The notes under the pieces were generated by a model. The model did no database searches and was not told the origin of the DNA. It worked only from the letters and a program-made list of their open reading frames with translations. This document shows positions 12,386 through 21,473 of a stretch of 52,002 bases of DNA, piece after piece; position 1 is the stretch's first letter, and the number at the start of each line of letters is the position of its first letter. The DNA comes from Clostridia bacterium UC5.1-2E3. GTDB taxonomy: Bacteria; Bacillota; Clostridia; Lachnospirales; Lachnospiraceae. Where the stretch lies: positions 1-52,002 of the forward strand of contig BBZO01000027.1 of the NCBI GenBank assembly GCA_001304875.1, read 5' to 3'. A program made the position numbers and the translations under genes.

Positions 12386-13393
12386 ATGATGATGTCCAAC
12401 GACATTGGTATCGACCTGGGGACGGCCAGTATCCTTGTGTATATCAAGGGTAAGGGCGTAGTTTTGAAAGAGCCGTCCGTGGTGGCCATTGACCGGGATA
12501 AGAATGAGATAAAAGCCATCGGCGAGGAAGCCCGTCTGATGATCGGAAGAACGCCGGGCAACATCGTGGCGGTCCGTCCGCTGCGCCAGGGCGTGATCTC
12601 CGACTACACCGTGACGGAGAAGATGCTCAAGTATTTTATCAATAAGGCGGTGGGCAAGAGAACCTTAAGGAAGCCCAGAGTCAGCGTCTGCATCCCCAGC
12701 GGAGCCACCGAGGTGGAGAAGAAGGCCGTTGAGGACGCCACCTACCAGGCAGGCGCCAGGGAGGTCTCCATCATCGAGGAGCCGGTGGCCGCAGCCATCG
12801 GCGCAGGTATCGACATCTATAAGGCCTGCGGCAACATGATCGTCGATATCGGAGGCGGTACCGCCGACATCGCAGTTATTTCCCTGGGCGGAACCGTTGT
12901 CAGCACCTCCATCAAGGTGGCCGGAGACGATTTCGACGAGGCGCTGGTGCGCTACATGAGAAAGAAGCACAATCTTCTGATCGGTGAGAGAACCGCCGAG
13001 GAGATCAAGATCAATATCGGCGCGGCCTACAAGCGGCCGGAGGTTGTAACCATGGAGGTGAGAGGACGGAACCTGGTGACGGGTCTTCCGAAGACCATCG
13101 TGGTCACCTCCGACGAGACGCTGGAGGCTTTAAGGGAGCCGGCCATGCAGATCGTAGATGCCGTTCACAACGTGCTGGAGAGGACGCCGCCGGAGCTGGC
13201 AGCGGATATATTTGACAGAGGCATCGTCCTCACGGGCGGCGGCTCCCTGTTAAGCGGGCTGGACGCACTGATCGAGGAGAAGACCGGCATCGCCACCATG
13301 ATCGCCGAGGATCCGCTGACCGCCGTGGCAGTGGGCACGGGCAAATTCATCGAGTTCGAGCACGAGGACGACAGAGGATTTTTTAAGAGATAA
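12386..13393 (+). CDS. mreB: Rod-shape determining protein MreB/Mbl
   Basis: This 335-residue actin homologue forms membrane-associated filaments that direct cell-wall elongation. The actin-fold motifs are in order: phosphate-1 DIGIDLGTASILVYIKGKG at the N-terminus, the connect/phosphate-2 segment MIVDIGGGTADIAVISLGG near residues 150-170, and the adenosine motif IVLTGGGSLLSGL near 280. Length matches the family. AGGAGG lies 9 nt before the first of three ATG codons. It has its own promoter region and is followed 14 nt later by recD2. MreB and Mbl paralogues cannot be told apart here by eye; no mreC or mreD is adjacent, as is common for mbl-type copies. Confidence 0.93.
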   Translation: MMMSNDIGIDLGTASILVYIKGKGVVLKEPSVVAIDRDKNEIKAIGEEARLMIGRTPGNIVAVRPLRQGVISDYTVTEKMLKYFINKAVGKRTLRKPRVSVCIPSGATEVEKKAVEDATYQAGAREVSIIEEPVAAAIGAGIDIYKACGNMIVDIGGGTADIAVISLGGTVVSTSIKVAGDDFDEALVRYMRKKHNLLIGERTAEEIKINIGAAYKRPEVVTMEVRGRNLVTGLPKTIVVTSDETLEALREPAMQIVDAVHNVLERTPPELAADIFDRGIVLTGGGSLLSGLDALIEEKTGIATMIAEDPLTAVAVGTGKFIEFEHEDDRGFFKR

Positions 13394-13407
13394 CCGAAAG
13401 AAAGCAT

Positions 13408-15656
13408 ATGGCGACAGTTAGAGGATTTGTGGAAAAGATCAAGTTCCGCAATGAGGATAACGGATATACGGTACTGAGTGTGGCCGACGGGAATGAGGAA
13501 TACATTCTCGTCGGCATCTTTCACTATATAAGCGAGGGAGAGATGATCGAGGCCACGGGTACCATGACCGAGCATCCTCTTTACGGGGAACAGCTGGCGG
13601 TGGAGAGCTATGAGATCAAGGCTCCCGAGGACACCGTGGCCATGGAGCGCTACTTGGGCTCCGGGGCCATCAAGGGGGTCGGGGCCGCGCTGGCCGCCCG
13701 CATCGTGAAAAAATTTAAAAACGACACCTTCCGCATCATGGAGGAGGAGCCGGAACGCCTCTCCGAGGTCAAGGGCATCAGCGAGAAGATGGCCATGGCC
13801 ATCGGCGAGCAGGTGGAGGAGAAGCGCGACATGCGCCAGGCCATGATGTTTCTGCAGGAGTACGGCATTTCTTTAAATCTGGCCGTGAAGATCTACAATG
13901 AGTACGGCCCGGCCATGTACGGCATCATCCGCCAGAACCCCTACAAGCTGGCCGACGACATCCCCGGCGTGGGCTTCAAGATGGCCGATGAGATCGCGTC
14001 GAAGGTGGGAATTTTCACCGACTCCGATTTTAGGATCCAGTGCGGTATACTGTATACACTTCTCCAGGCCGTAGGAAACGGCCATACCTACCTGCCGGAG
14101 GAGGAGTTAAAGGCCGGCGCCGCCGAGCTTTTGAAGGTGGATCCCGGCGCCATGGACAAGCATCTGATGGACATGCAGATGGACCGCCGCCTGATCGTCA
14201 AGGAGACCGGCCAGGGGCGCATCGTCTACGCGGCCCAGTATTACTACACCGAGTTAAACACCGCGCGGATGCTCCATGATCTAAATATCACCGGCGACGA
14301 GCCGGAGGAGGATATAAGAAAGCGTCTGGCCTTCATCCAGGAGCAGGAGGACATCGAGCTGGACGAGCTGCAGGTGCAGGCCGTCATCGAGGCCGTGAAC
14401 TGTGGCCTCTTAATCATCACCGGCGGCCCCGGCACCGGCAAGACCACCACGATCAACATCATCATCCGCTACTTCGAGATGGGGGAGATGGAGATCCTTC
14501 TGGCGGCCCCCACCGGCGCGCCGCCAAGCGCATGACCGAGGCCACGGGCTACGAGGCCAGGACCATTCACCGGCTGTTGGAGCTCTCCGGCGGGCCGGGG
14601 CTGGATGAGAAGGGGCAGGGCGGCACCTCGGCAGGTATGAGATTTGAGCGCAACGAGGAGAATCCCCTGGACGCGGACGTGGTCATCATCGATGAGATGT
14701 CCATGGTGGACATCCATCTGATGCATTCGCTCCTAAAAGCCGTGAACGTGGGCACCCGGCTGATTCTGGTGGGCGACGTGAACCAGCTGCCGTCGGTGGG
14801 GCCGGGAAATGTCCTCCGCGACATGATCGATTCCGGCCAGTTCCACGTGGTCAGGCTGACCCGCATCTTCCGCCAGGCGGCCCAGAGCGATATCATTGTC
14901 AATGCGCATAAGATCAACGACGGCGAGCAGGTGCCCGTGGGGAAGAAGAGCAATGATTTTCTCTTCATCCGCCGGGAGGACCCCAACGCCATCATAAACG
15001 CCATGATCACCCTGGTGCGGGAGAAGCTTCCCGGCTACGTCCACGCCACAACCTATGACATCCAGATCATGACGCCCATGAGAAAGGGCCTTCTGGGAGT
15101 GGAGCGGCTCAACCAGATTCTCCAGGAATACTTAAATCCCCCGTCCCCGGACAAGCCCGAGAAGGAGATCGGCGGGACGGTCTTCCGCCTGGGCGACAAG
15201 GTGATGCAGATTAAAAATAACTATCAGCTGGAGTGGGAGGTCCGCAACAAGTGGGGCGTGCCCACGGATGCCGGGACCGGCGTGTTCAACGGGGACATGG
15301 GCATCATCCGCGAGGTGAATACATTTGCGGAGACGCTGACGGTCGCCTTTGACGAGGGACGGCTGGTGGAGTACAGCTTCAAGATGCTGGAGGAGCTGGA
15401 GCTGGCCTACGCCATCACGATCCACAAATCCCAGGGAAGCGAGTACCCGGCGGTGGTCATCCCGGTGCACAGCGGCCCCCGGATGCTGATGACGAGAAAC
15501 TTAATTTATACGGCGGTCACGCGGGCCCGCGCCTGCGTCTGCCTGGTGGGACTTCCAGAGACGTTCCAGGCCATGGTGGACAACGCGACCGAGCAGCGCC
15601 GGTATTCCGGCCTTAAAGACCGCATTCTGGAGCTTGAGGAGGGCTTAGGTGTTTGA
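13408..15656 (+). CDS. recD2: ATP-dependent DNA helicase RecD2 (one frame break)
   Basis: The repaired protein is 749 residues, a usual RecD2 length. The N-terminus has the OB-like RecD2 opening (MATVRGFVEKIKFRNEDNGYTVL), followed by helix-hairpin-helix repeats near residues 85-190. The SF1B core has Walker A GGPGTGKTTT near residue 350, a DEMSM-type Walker B, GDVNQLPSVGPG (motif III) and a late AITIHKSQGSEYP motif. RecD2 is a 5'-3' helicase of Firmicutes without RecBC partners and acts in DNA repair and replication-fork processing. The frame breaks near 14515: restoring one base (ACCGGC to ACCGGGC) gives the conserved TGRAAKRM. The stop overlaps the GTG start of comFC. Confidence 0.93.
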
Positions 15657-16365
15657 TCTTCTGTTCCCAAGACGATGCCCGGTCTGTCATGGCATCGTCG
15701 TTCCCCGGGGCGGGCTCATCTGCCCCGGATGCATTTCAAAATTATCTTTTGTGAAATCCCCAACCTGTAAAACCTGCGGCAAAGAAGTGCTTCATCCGCG
15801 GATCGAATACTGCTTCGACTGCACGAAGCGCCCAAAATCCTTCCGCTTCGGCCTGGCCCTCTTAAACTACGACGAGCGGGCTCGCGCCTCCATGGCCCGG
15901 ATCAAGTATAAAAACAAACGGGAATACCTGGATTTCTACGGCCGCGCACTGGCCCTTAAATACGGAGAGCGCCTGGAGCGATCGGGAGCCCAGGCGCTGA
16001 TCCCCGTGCCGGTGCATCCGTCCAGGCGCCGCGCCAGGGGCTTTAACCAGGCCGAGGAGCTGGCGAAGGCCGTCAGCCGGAGCCTTAAAGAGGAGAGGGG
16101 GCTGGAGCTTCCCGTGCGCACCGACGTGCTCTGCCGCGTAAAGAAAACGGCGCCCCAGAAGGAGCTGACGGCGTCGGAGCGGTTCAAAAATCTGATCCAG
16201 GCCTTCGAGGTGTCGGAGGAGGCCGCAGACGGACTCACAGACGTGATTCTGGTGGACGACATCTACACCACCGGGAGCACCGCGGAGGCCTGCACCAGGC
16301 TGCTTCTTAAGGCGGGCGTAAAAAATGTGTATGTGCTGACGATTTGTATTGGACAGGGCCAGTGA
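15649..16365 (+). CDS. comFC: ComF family protein (phosphoribosyltransferase-like competence protein)
   Basis: This 238-residue protein starts at a GTG overlapping the recD2 stop, so the two are probably translationally coupled. Four CxxC-type pairs in the first 65 residues (CPVC, CPGC, CKTC, CFDC) form the zinc-binding region of ComFC. The C-terminal half is a type-I phosphoribosyltransferase fold with the PRPP loop VILVDDIYTTGSTAEAC near residue 205. In transformable Firmicutes ComFC works with the ComFA translocase in DNA uptake. No comFA is adjacent, so the role here may be limited to DNA repair or be vestigial. Confidence 0.88.
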   Translation: MFDLLFPRRCPVCHGIVVPRGGLICPGCISKLSFVKSPTCKTCGKEVLHPRIEYCFDCTKRPKSFRFGLALLNYDERARASMARIKYKNKREYLDFYGRALALKYGERLERSGAQALIPVPVHPSRRRARGFNQAEELAKAVSRSLKEERGLELPVRTDVLCRVKKTAPQKELTASERFKNLIQAFEVSEEAADGLTDVILVDDIYTTGSTAEACTRLLLKAGVKNVYVLTICIGQGQ

Positions 16366-16400
16366 TTCCATGTATACTAAAAGAAAAAGGGGGTTTTTCG

Positions 16401-16889
16401 ATGATTATTCGTCTTGCCCAAAAGACTGATATGGAGCGTATTCTGGATATCTATAATTATGAAGTGTTAAATTCCACCGCCAGCTTTGACATAAAGCCCA
16501 AGGCCCTGGACGACCGACTGGAGTGGTTTGAGAAGCATACCGGCCGCCACCCGGTGATCGTCGCTGAGGTCAACGAAAAGGCCGTGGGATACGCCAGCCT
16601 CTCCCCCTACCGGGAGAAGGAGGGATACGCCGCCACCGTGGAGCTGTCGGTCTACGTGAGCGCCCACTACCGCGGCTACGGCATCGGCAAGGCGCTGATG
16701 GAGGAGATCTTAAAGATGGCCCGGGAGAACGGGGAGATTCACACCGTGATCTCCGTCATCACCGGCGGCAACGAGATCAGCGTGAAGCTCCACGAGTCCT
16801 TTGGCTTCGTCCACTGCGGCACCATTAAGGAGGCGGGGCGGAAGTTCGGAAAATATCTGGATATAGAGAATTACCAGCTCATGGTATAA
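16401..16889 (+). CDS. GNAT family N-acetyltransferase (phosphinothricin/methionine-sulfone acetyltransferase-like)
   Basis: The ATG at 16401 follows an AAGGGGG site; an upstream in-frame start would lack a Shine-Dalgarno. The 162-residue protein matches the Pat/MnaT subfamily in length and pattern: LDDRLEWFEKH, HPVIVAEV, the acetyl-CoA P-loop RGYGIGKALMEEIL near residues 92-105, SVITGGNEISVKLHESFGF, and the closing GRKFGKYLDIENYQLMV. These enzymes acetylate primary amines of methionine sulfone/sulfoximine-like compounds or amino acids; the substrate here is unknown. Confidence 0.87.
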   Translation: MIIRLAQKTDMERILDIYNYEVLNSTASFDIKPKALDDRLEWFEKHTGRHPVIVAEVNEKAVGYASLSPYREKEGYAATVELSVYVSAHYRGYGIGKALMEEILKMARENGEIHTVISVITGGNEISVKLHESFGFVHCGTIKEAGRKFGKYLDIENYQLMV

Positions 16890-16890
16890 G

Positions 16891-16924
16891 AGAAATGGGG
16901 GATCACAGATCTCCCATTTCTTTT
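16891..16924. terminator. Bidirectional terminator between the GNAT gene and lysR
   Basis: AGAAATGGG...GAT pairs with ATC...CCCATTTCT (16891-16921), followed by TTTT. It serves the GNAT gene on the plus strand and overlaps the last codons of the convergent lysR. Confidence 0.75.
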
Positions 16925-17770
16925 ACGCATTCGACAAATTTCTGCACGGCGGGCGACGCGTGCCGGAAGGAGAGGGCGGCCATCCCCATCGTGATGGATT
17001 CCGGCGGATCCAGCGGAAGCCGGGCCACGTCGAAGGTCTCGCTGGAGGCGATGAGCGCGTTTAAAATCCCCACGCCCATGCCCTGCTCGATTAACGCCAT
17101 GGCGGATAAATCGTCGGCGGTCAGCACGGATTCATCCGGCGTCAGCTGGTGCCGGTTCAGAAAATCATAGATGTCGCTGACCTGCTTCAGGTCCGGATGA
17201 TGAGCGTCTCCCGGCGGTACTGCTGGATGGGAAATACTCCGGCGCCGGCCAGCGGGTGGGACCGCGGAAGGATGGCCAGCAGCGGGATTTCGGCCAGGGG
17301 AATCCAGTCGTAGGGCATCGGATCCCGGTGGCTGAAAAATGCCAGATCCGCCCGGCGGTCGTCCAGCTGCCGGCTCAGCTCCTGCCATGTGCCTCGTGGA
17401 ACTTAAACTGGATCTGCGGGTATGTTTCCCTGAACCGCCGGATGATTTTGGGAAGCCAGTAGACGGCGACGCTGGAATAGGTGGCGATGGAAATGCTTCC
17501 TATCAGCAGGCCGTTCACCTGGGAAGCCAGCTCGTACAGACGGTTTTCCTCCCCGACCAGACTGCGGACCACGGGCACAAAATGTTTCCCGTCGTTGGTC
17601 AGCGAGACGCCCTTCTTCGTCCGGTGAAGAAGCGTGACGTTTAATTCATTTTCCAGCGCCGTCACCAGCTGGCTGACGCCGGACGGCGTGTAGTTTAACT
17701 GCTCGGCCGCCCGGGAAAAGCTTCCTGTCTCGACGGCCGCCAGAAAGGCCTTGTATCTTGCGCTCTCCAT
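16903..17770 (-). CDS. LysR family transcriptional regulator (two frame breaks)
   Basis: The repaired length is 289 residues, normal for the family. The N-terminal winged helix-turn-helix is clear (FLAAVETGSFSRAAEQLNYTPSGVSQLVTALE), followed by the LysR linker and LLHRTKKGVSLTNDGK. The effector-binding domain is split by one-base losses near 17390 (GAGGCACA for GAGGGCACA) and near 17194 (CATCCGGAC for CATCCCGGAC). Repair gives continuous sequence through HRDPMPYDWIPLAEIP and SDIYDFLNRH to the C-terminus VKEMGDL. AAGGAG precedes the ATG. It is divergent from the small membrane protein gene at 17914, the usual LysR-target arrangement. Confidence 0.88.
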
Positions 17771-17780
17771 GTATCTCCTT

Positions 17781-17851
17781 TTAAGTATTACTTAAAATAA
17801 ACATAATAATCAGTAGGTTTACTTTATAGTAAGACTTCCTTATAATAAAGT
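17781..17851. promoter_or_regulatory. Candidate LysR-type operator region in the divergent gap
   Basis: TTAAGT-ATT-ACTTAA (17781-17795) is a perfect palindrome just upstream of lysR. A second inverted repeat, ACTTTAT (17821-17827) with ATAAAGT (17845-17851), lies on the other gene's side. LysR regulators commonly bind such dyads between divergent genes. Binding is inferred. Confidence 0.45.
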
Positions 17852-17913
17852 CAAGAAACAAAGAAATGCCGATCCCGGGAAAAGACAGTAAAAGTTTAAA
17901 GGAGGGCATCTGT

Positions 17914-18111
17914 ATGAAGGAACTGAATACGAATGTGTGGTTTTATTTACTGCTTACTGTTATGAGCTTTGCGGGCGTGTGCATCACCGTCTGGCTGGGA
18001 GGCGCGTTTCTGGTGGCGACGTTCCTGTTCGGCGCCGGCACCGTTTTCTCCGTCGTTTCTGTTTTTAACCTGTGGCAGGAGAAGCGGGAAGGGAGAAGGG
18101 CCATTTCTTAG
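17914..18111 (+). CDS. Small two-helix membrane protein, unknown function
   Basis: This 65-residue protein starts at the ATG at 17914 after an AAAGGAGGG site; a longer in-frame reading from 17866 has no ribosome site. Two hydrophobic helices fill residues 8-50 (WFYLLLTVMSFAGVCITVWLG and FLVATFLFGAGTVFSVVSVF), and a basic tail ends EKREGRRAIS. I do not recognise a family. It is divergent from the lysR gene and may be its target. Confidence 0.7.
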   Translation: MKELNTNVWFYLLLTVMSFAGVCITVWLGGAFLVATFLFGAGTVFSVVSVFNLWQEKREGRRAIS

Positions 18112-18159
18112 GATTTTCTCCTGTATGATGTAAAAATGAAAATTTGTCAGATTCAGAAA

Positions 18160-18199
18160 GCGCGTCCGGCCTGTTCCCCCTGGCCGGGCGCACATTTTT
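18160..18199 (+). terminator. Rho-independent terminator
   Basis: GCGC..CCGGCC (from 18160) pairs with GGCCGG..GCGC (to 18191), followed by ATTTTTA. It ends the small membrane protein gene. Confidence 0.7.
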
Positions 18200-18244
18200 A
18201 TAGAAAGTTTTATAGAAAGTCCCAGGAATTATGGAAGGTACGTC

Positions 18245-18273
18245 TTGACGGGCAAAAAGAACTGTGATATAGT
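18245..18273 (+). promoter_or_regulatory. Promoter of the rpmG-secE-nusG-rplK-rplA operon
   Basis: TTGACG (18245-18250), a 17-bp spacer and TATAGT (18268-18273). About 95 nt of leader precede rpmG. No tRNA-Trp gene, frequent at this place in other bacteria, is visible. Confidence 0.75.
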
Positions 18274-18368
18274 AGACAGGCGAATGGAAGAACACAGGTC
18301 TTTTTTTATGCTCAAAAATAGCTTGAAAAGAGGCCGCACAACGAAAATTTTAAGTGGAGGTGGAAGTC

Positions 18369-18518
18369 GTGCGCACAAGAATTACACTGGCATGTACGGA
18401 ATGCAAACAACGCAATTACAACATGACGAAGGACAAGAAAACTCATCCCGACAGAATGGAAACCAAGAAGTATTGCAGATTCTGTAAGACACATACTTTA
18501 CACAAGGAAACTAAGTAA
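18369..18518 (+). CDS. rpmG: 50S ribosomal protein L33
   Basis: GTG start at 18369 after GGAGGT. The 49-residue product reads [20 protein letters not shown] through [15 protein letters not shown], the standard length and pattern of zinc-binding L33, with both CxxC pairs present. It is the first gene of the secE-nusG operon, its common position in Firmicutes. Confidence 0.95.
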   Translation: MRTRITLACTECKQRNYNMTKDKKTHPDRMETKKYCRFCKTHTLHKETK

Positions 18519-18545
18519 TCTGGTTTTGTAAAAGGACGTGAAGTT

Positions 18546-18749
18546 ATGGGAGAGACCGTAAAGACTGAAAAAGCTCCTAAGACGAGTTTTTTCGATGGTT
18601 TGAAGGCCGAGTACAAAAAGATCATATGGCCGGACCAGAAGACGGTGACGAAGCAGACCATTGCGGTGGTTTCCGTTTCTGTGGCTCTGGGCGTGATCAT
18701 CGCAGGCTTGGACATTATTATCGTTGAGGCTTTGAAGCTTGTTATTTAG
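18546..18749 (+). CDS. secE: Preprotein translocase subunit SecE
   Basis: This 67-residue protein has the single-helix form found in Firmicutes. An amphipathic stretch with EYKKIIWPDQKTVTKQT (the conserved SecE motif before the membrane) is followed by one transmembrane helix near residues 42-64. SecE clamps SecY in the translocon. It lies between rpmG and nusG in the conserved order. Confidence 0.95.
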   Translation: MGETVKTEKAPKTSFFDGLKAEYKKIIWPDQKTVTKQTIAVVSVSVALGVIIAGLDIIIVEALKLVI

Positions 18750-18781
18750 TAAAATAATCAGTTAAAGACGAGGGAGAGAAT

Positions 18782-19297
18782 ATGTCGGAAGCAAATTGGT
18801 ATGTGGTCCACACGTACTCTGGCTATGAGAACAAAGTAAAAGTTGACATTGAGAAGACCATTGAGAACAGAAAGCTTCAGGATCAGATCTTGGAAGTGTC
18901 CGTGCCCATGCAGGATGTTGTAGAGATTAAGAACGGAGCCCAGAAACAGGTAGCCAAAAAGATGTTCCCCGGCTATGTGCTCATCCATATGGTTATGAAT
19001 GACGACACATGGTACGTGGTGAGGAACACCAGAGGCGTCACCGGATTCGTCGGACCGGGTTCAAAGCCGGTTCCTTTAAGCGAAGAGGAGATGATGAGCC
19101 TGGGATTCAAGACTCCGGAGATAGTCGTAGACTTCGCGCAGGGAGACACGGTCGTCGTGATCTCCGGTGCCTGGAAGGATACCGTCGGCGTTATCAGGTC
19201 CGTCAACGAGTCCAAACAGAGCATTACGATCAATGTCGAGATGTTCGGCCGGGAGACCCCGGTGGAACTGAATTTCACAGAAGTGAAAAAGATGTAA
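18782..19297 (+). CDS. nusG: Transcription termination/antitermination factor NusG
   Basis: This 171-residue protein has the NGN domain first (NWYVVHTYSGYENKVKVDIE, then KMFPGYVLIHM and WYVVRNTRGVTGFVG) and the KOW domain at the C-terminus (GDTVVVISGAWKDTVGVIRS). NusG binds RNA polymerase and affects pausing and coupling to translation. It lies 32 nt after secE with GAGGGAG before the ATG. Confidence 0.97.
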   Translation: MSEANWYVVHTYSGYENKVKVDIEKTIENRKLQDQILEVSVPMQDVVEIKNGAQKQVAKKMFPGYVLIHMVMNDDTWYVVRNTRGVTGFVGPGSKPVPLSEEEMMSLGFKTPEIVVDFAQGDTVVVISGAWKDTVGVIRSVNESKQSITINVEMFGRETPVELNFTEVKKM

Positions 19298-19332
19298 CAA
19301 AGATAAGCGGCCTGCCGCTGCGGCGCAGGCTC

Positions 19333-19360
19333 GTGGGAGGGAAATCCCCGCAAACACCAC
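19333..19360 (+). promoter_or_regulatory. Predicted L1-binding mRNA site upstream of rplK (23S rRNA mimic)
   Basis: This 28-nt element begins GTGGGAGGG and ends CGCAAACACCAC. GTGG pairs with CCAC around an asymmetric loop, and an inner GGG/CCC stem follows. The pattern matches the L1 site in 23S rRNA helices 76-77 (GUGGGAGG ... AAAUACCAC). It sits just before the rplK ribosome site. A near copy lies at 19830. Confidence 0.65.
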
Positions 19361-19381
19361 ATTATTAGGAGGTGCCTTATT

Positions 19382-19807
19382 ATGGCAAAGAAAGTAACAG
19401 GTTATATTAAATTACAGATCCCTGCCGGTAAAGCAACACCGGCTCCGCCAGTTGGTCCGGCTCTCGGTCAGCACGGTGTGAACATCGTACAGTTTACGAA
19501 GGAGTTCAACGCCAGAACCGCAGATCAGGGCGACCTGGTTATCCCGGTTGTTATCACTGTATATGCAGACAGAAGCTTCAGCTTCATCACAAAGACTCCG
19601 CCGGCTGCAGTTTTGTTAAAGAAGGCCTGCAAGATCAAATCCGGATCTGCGACCCCGAACAAGACGAAAGTAGCTACTATCTCCAGAGCAGAGGTTCAGA
19701 AGATCGCCGAGCTCAAGATGCCCGACTTAAATGCCGCCAGCATCGAGGCCGCTACCAGCATGATCGCAGGTACTGCGAGAAGCATGGGTATCAAGGTTGA
19801 GGACTAA
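19382..19807 (+). CDS. rplK: 50S ribosomal protein L11
   Basis: The 141-residue product has the typical start [19 protein letters not shown], the [14 protein letters not shown] motif, and the C-terminal rRNA-binding segment with [13 protein letters not shown]11 forms the GTPase-associated centre with L10 and L7/L12. AGGAGGT precedes the ATG. Confidence 0.98.
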   Translation: MAKKVTGYIKLQIPAGKATPAPPVGPALGQHGVNIVQFTKEFNARTADQGDLVIPVVITVYADRSFSFITKTPPAAVLLKKACKIKSGSATPNKTKVATISRAEVQKIAELKMPDLNAASIEAATSMIAGTARSMGIKVED

Positions 19808-19829
19808 GAGATAGCAAACATTTAAAAAC

Positions 19830-19857
19830 GTGGGAGGGAAATTCCCGCAAATACCAC
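19830..19857 (+). promoter_or_regulatory. Predicted L1-binding mRNA site upstream of rplA (23S rRNA mimic)
   Basis: This element matches the one at 19333 in 26 of 28 positions; both differences are C/T changes. It reads GTGGGAGGG ... CCCGCAAATACCAC, even closer to the 23S rRNA pattern because it has AAATACCAC. It ends 4 nt from the AGGAGGT of rplA, where bound L1 could block initiation. Confidence 0.68.
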
Positions 19858-19873
19858 TAGGAGGTTATTTAGA

Positions 19874-20569
19874 ATGAAAAGAGGAAAAAGATACGTAGAG
19901 GCTGCTAAATTAGTAGACCGTGCGACTCTCTACGATGCAGCGGACGCGATCGCTATCGTTAAGAAAGCGGCTGTTGCCAAATTTGACGAGACCATCGAAG
20001 CTCATATCAGAACCGGTTGTGACGGACGTCACGCAGACCAGCAGATCCGCGGCGCGGTTGTTCTTCCTCACGGTACAGGTAAGACCGTAAGAATCTTAGT
20101 GTTCGCTAAGGGACCGAAGGCCGACGAGGCAGCCGCAGCAGGCGCAGATTACGTAGGAGCCGAGGAGCTTATTCCGAAGATCCAGAACGAGGGCTGGTTA
20201 GATTTCGATGTAGTTGTAGCTACTCCCGACATGATGGGTGTCGTAGGACGTCTCGGCCGTGTGTTAGGTCCGAAGGGCTTAATGCCGAACCCGAAGGCTG
20301 GCACCGTAACCATGGACGTGACCAAGGCAATCAACGACATTAAAGCTGGTAAGATTGAGTACAGACTTGATAAGACCAATATCATCCACGTGCCAGTTGG
20401 AAAAGCTTCCTTTACCGAGGAGCAGTTAGCGGACAACTTCCAGACGCTTGTTGATGCAATCATTAAGGCCAGACCCAGCACCGTGAAGGGCGCTTACTTA
20501 AAGAGCGTAACCCTCACATCCACCATGGGCCCGGGCGTGAAGCTGAACGTAGCGAAGCTCACAAACTAA
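19874..20569 (+). CDS. rplA: 50S ribosomal protein L1
   Basis: The 231-residue product has the L1 start [15 protein letters not shown], the [14 protein letters not shown] segment and the signature [16 protein letters not shown] near residue 130. L1 forms the mobile stalk that moves deacylated tRNA out of the E site, and in many bacteria it represses its own operon by binding mRNA. The 28-nt sites upstream of rplK and rplA fit that. Confidence 0.98.
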   Translation: MKRGKRYVEAAKLVDRATLYDAADAIAIVKKAAVAKFDETIEAHIRTGCDGRHADQQIRGAVVLPHGTGKTVRILVFAKGPKADEAAAAGADYVGAEELIPKIQNEGWLDFDVVVATPDMMGVVGRLGRVLGPKGLMPNPKAGTVTMDVTKAINDIKAGKIEYRLDKTNIIHVPVGKASFTEEQLADNFQTLVDAIIKARPSTVKGAYLKSVTLTSTMGPGVKLNVAKLTN

Positions 20570-20598
20570 TTCGAGCGCATCGAGAATATGATAGAAAA

Positions 20599-20639
20599 GG
20601 GACGCAGCCAGGCGGGAAGGCCTGGGGGCGTCCCTTTTT
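20599..20639 (+). terminator. Rho-independent terminator after rplA
   Basis: GGGACGC (20599-20605) pairs with GCGTCCC (20628-20634), with further pairing of CCAGG/CCTGG inside and TTTTT at 20635-20639. It separates the nusG-rplA unit from rplJ-rplL. Confidence 0.85.
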
Positions 20640-20700
20640 GCAGGGGTGTGCCTGGCAGAGCGCATTTAAAGGAAAAATTCCTTTATCAAAGAAAAATCCC

Positions 20701-20729
20701 TTGACACTCCCCCAAAAACATGCTATATT
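20701..20729 (+). promoter_or_regulatory. Strong promoter of rplJ-rplL
   Basis: TTGACA (20701-20706), an exact 17-bp spacer and TATATT (20724-20729). Confidence 0.85.
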
Positions 20730-20734
20730 ACTCA

Positions 20735-20862
20735 AGTATTGACTGCCGAAGACAGCAGGAGCTCACAGAGCATAAAGGCATCCGCCGCCTGCCGAGGAAC
20801 ATGCAAAACTCATTATTTGGAGAATTGTAGAGCCCTTCTGTGCAGACAGAAGGGCTATTTTT
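20735..20862 (+). ncRNA. Ribosomal protein L10 leader RNA
   Basis: The leader between the promoter and rplJ carries features of the Firmicutes L10 leader: an ACTGCCGAAGACAGCAGG segment near its start, a CCGCCTGCCGAGG segment, and a strong closing hairpin AGCCCTTCTGT (20831-20841) with ACAGAAGGGCT (20846-20856), followed by ATTTTT. L10, or the L10-L12 complex, binds this leader and represses its own synthesis; the last hairpin acts as the attenuator. The 20570-20900 gap is otherwise explained by the terminator and promoter. Confidence 0.85.
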
Positions 20863-20900
20863 CGCAGGTGATACCAAATTTGACAGGAGGTAAACCATTC

Positions 20901-21386
20901 ATGGCAAAAGTTGAATTAAAACAGCCAATCGTTGCTGAGATTTCTGAATTATTCAATGGCGCTAAGTCCGCTGTACTCGTAGATTACCGCGGTCTTACTG
21001 TGGAGCAGGATACACAGCTTCGTAAGCAGTTAAGAGAAGCTGGTGTTACTTACAAGGTTTACAAGAACACCATGATCCGCTTCGCCGCTAAGGGAACAGA
21101 ATTTGAGGCTCTGGAGCCGCATCTTGAGGGACCGACCGCTCTGGCCGTATCCAAAGAGGATGCTACCGCTCCGGCAAGAGTACTGGCTGAGTTCGCTAAG
21201 AAGGCTGACAAACTGGAGCTGAAGGCTGGCGTGGTAGAGGGAACCTACTACGATCAGAAGGGCATCCAGGTCATCGCTACCATTCCTTCCAGAGAGGTTC
21301 TTCTCGGAAGATTGCTTGGCAGCATGCAGTCCCCGATTGCCAACTTCGCTCGCGTTATCAAGCAGATCGCAGAGAAAGAGGCTTAA
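20901..21386 (+). CDS. rplJ: 50S ribosomal protein L10
   Basis: The ATG at 20901 follows ACAGGAGGT; an in-frame reading from 20739 runs through the leader RNA and is not credible. The 161-residue product has AKSAVLVDYRGLTVEQDTQLRKQLREAGV and VYKNTMIRFAAKGT, as expected of L10. Its C-terminal helix (RVIKQIAEKE) is where L7/L12 dimers attach. Confidence 0.97.
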   Translation: MAKVELKQPIVAEISELFNGAKSAVLVDYRGLTVEQDTQLRKQLREAGVTYKVYKNTMIRFAAKGTEFEALEPHLEGPTALAVSKEDATAPARVLAEFAKKADKLELKAGVVEGTYYDQKGIQVIATIPSREVLLGRLLGSMQSPIANFARVIKQIAEKEA

Positions 21387-21473
21387 TAGGAGACCCACAG
21401 GCCGCGTAAGACGCGCCGCCTGATGAACGAAAATCAAAAACCAATTTAAAAATTAAAACGGAGGTATATCAAA

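Noticed and set aside
18274..18368. tRNA-Trp between the promoter and rpmG
   Set aside because: No cloverleaf or TTC-A/T-loop signature is present in the 95-nt leader.
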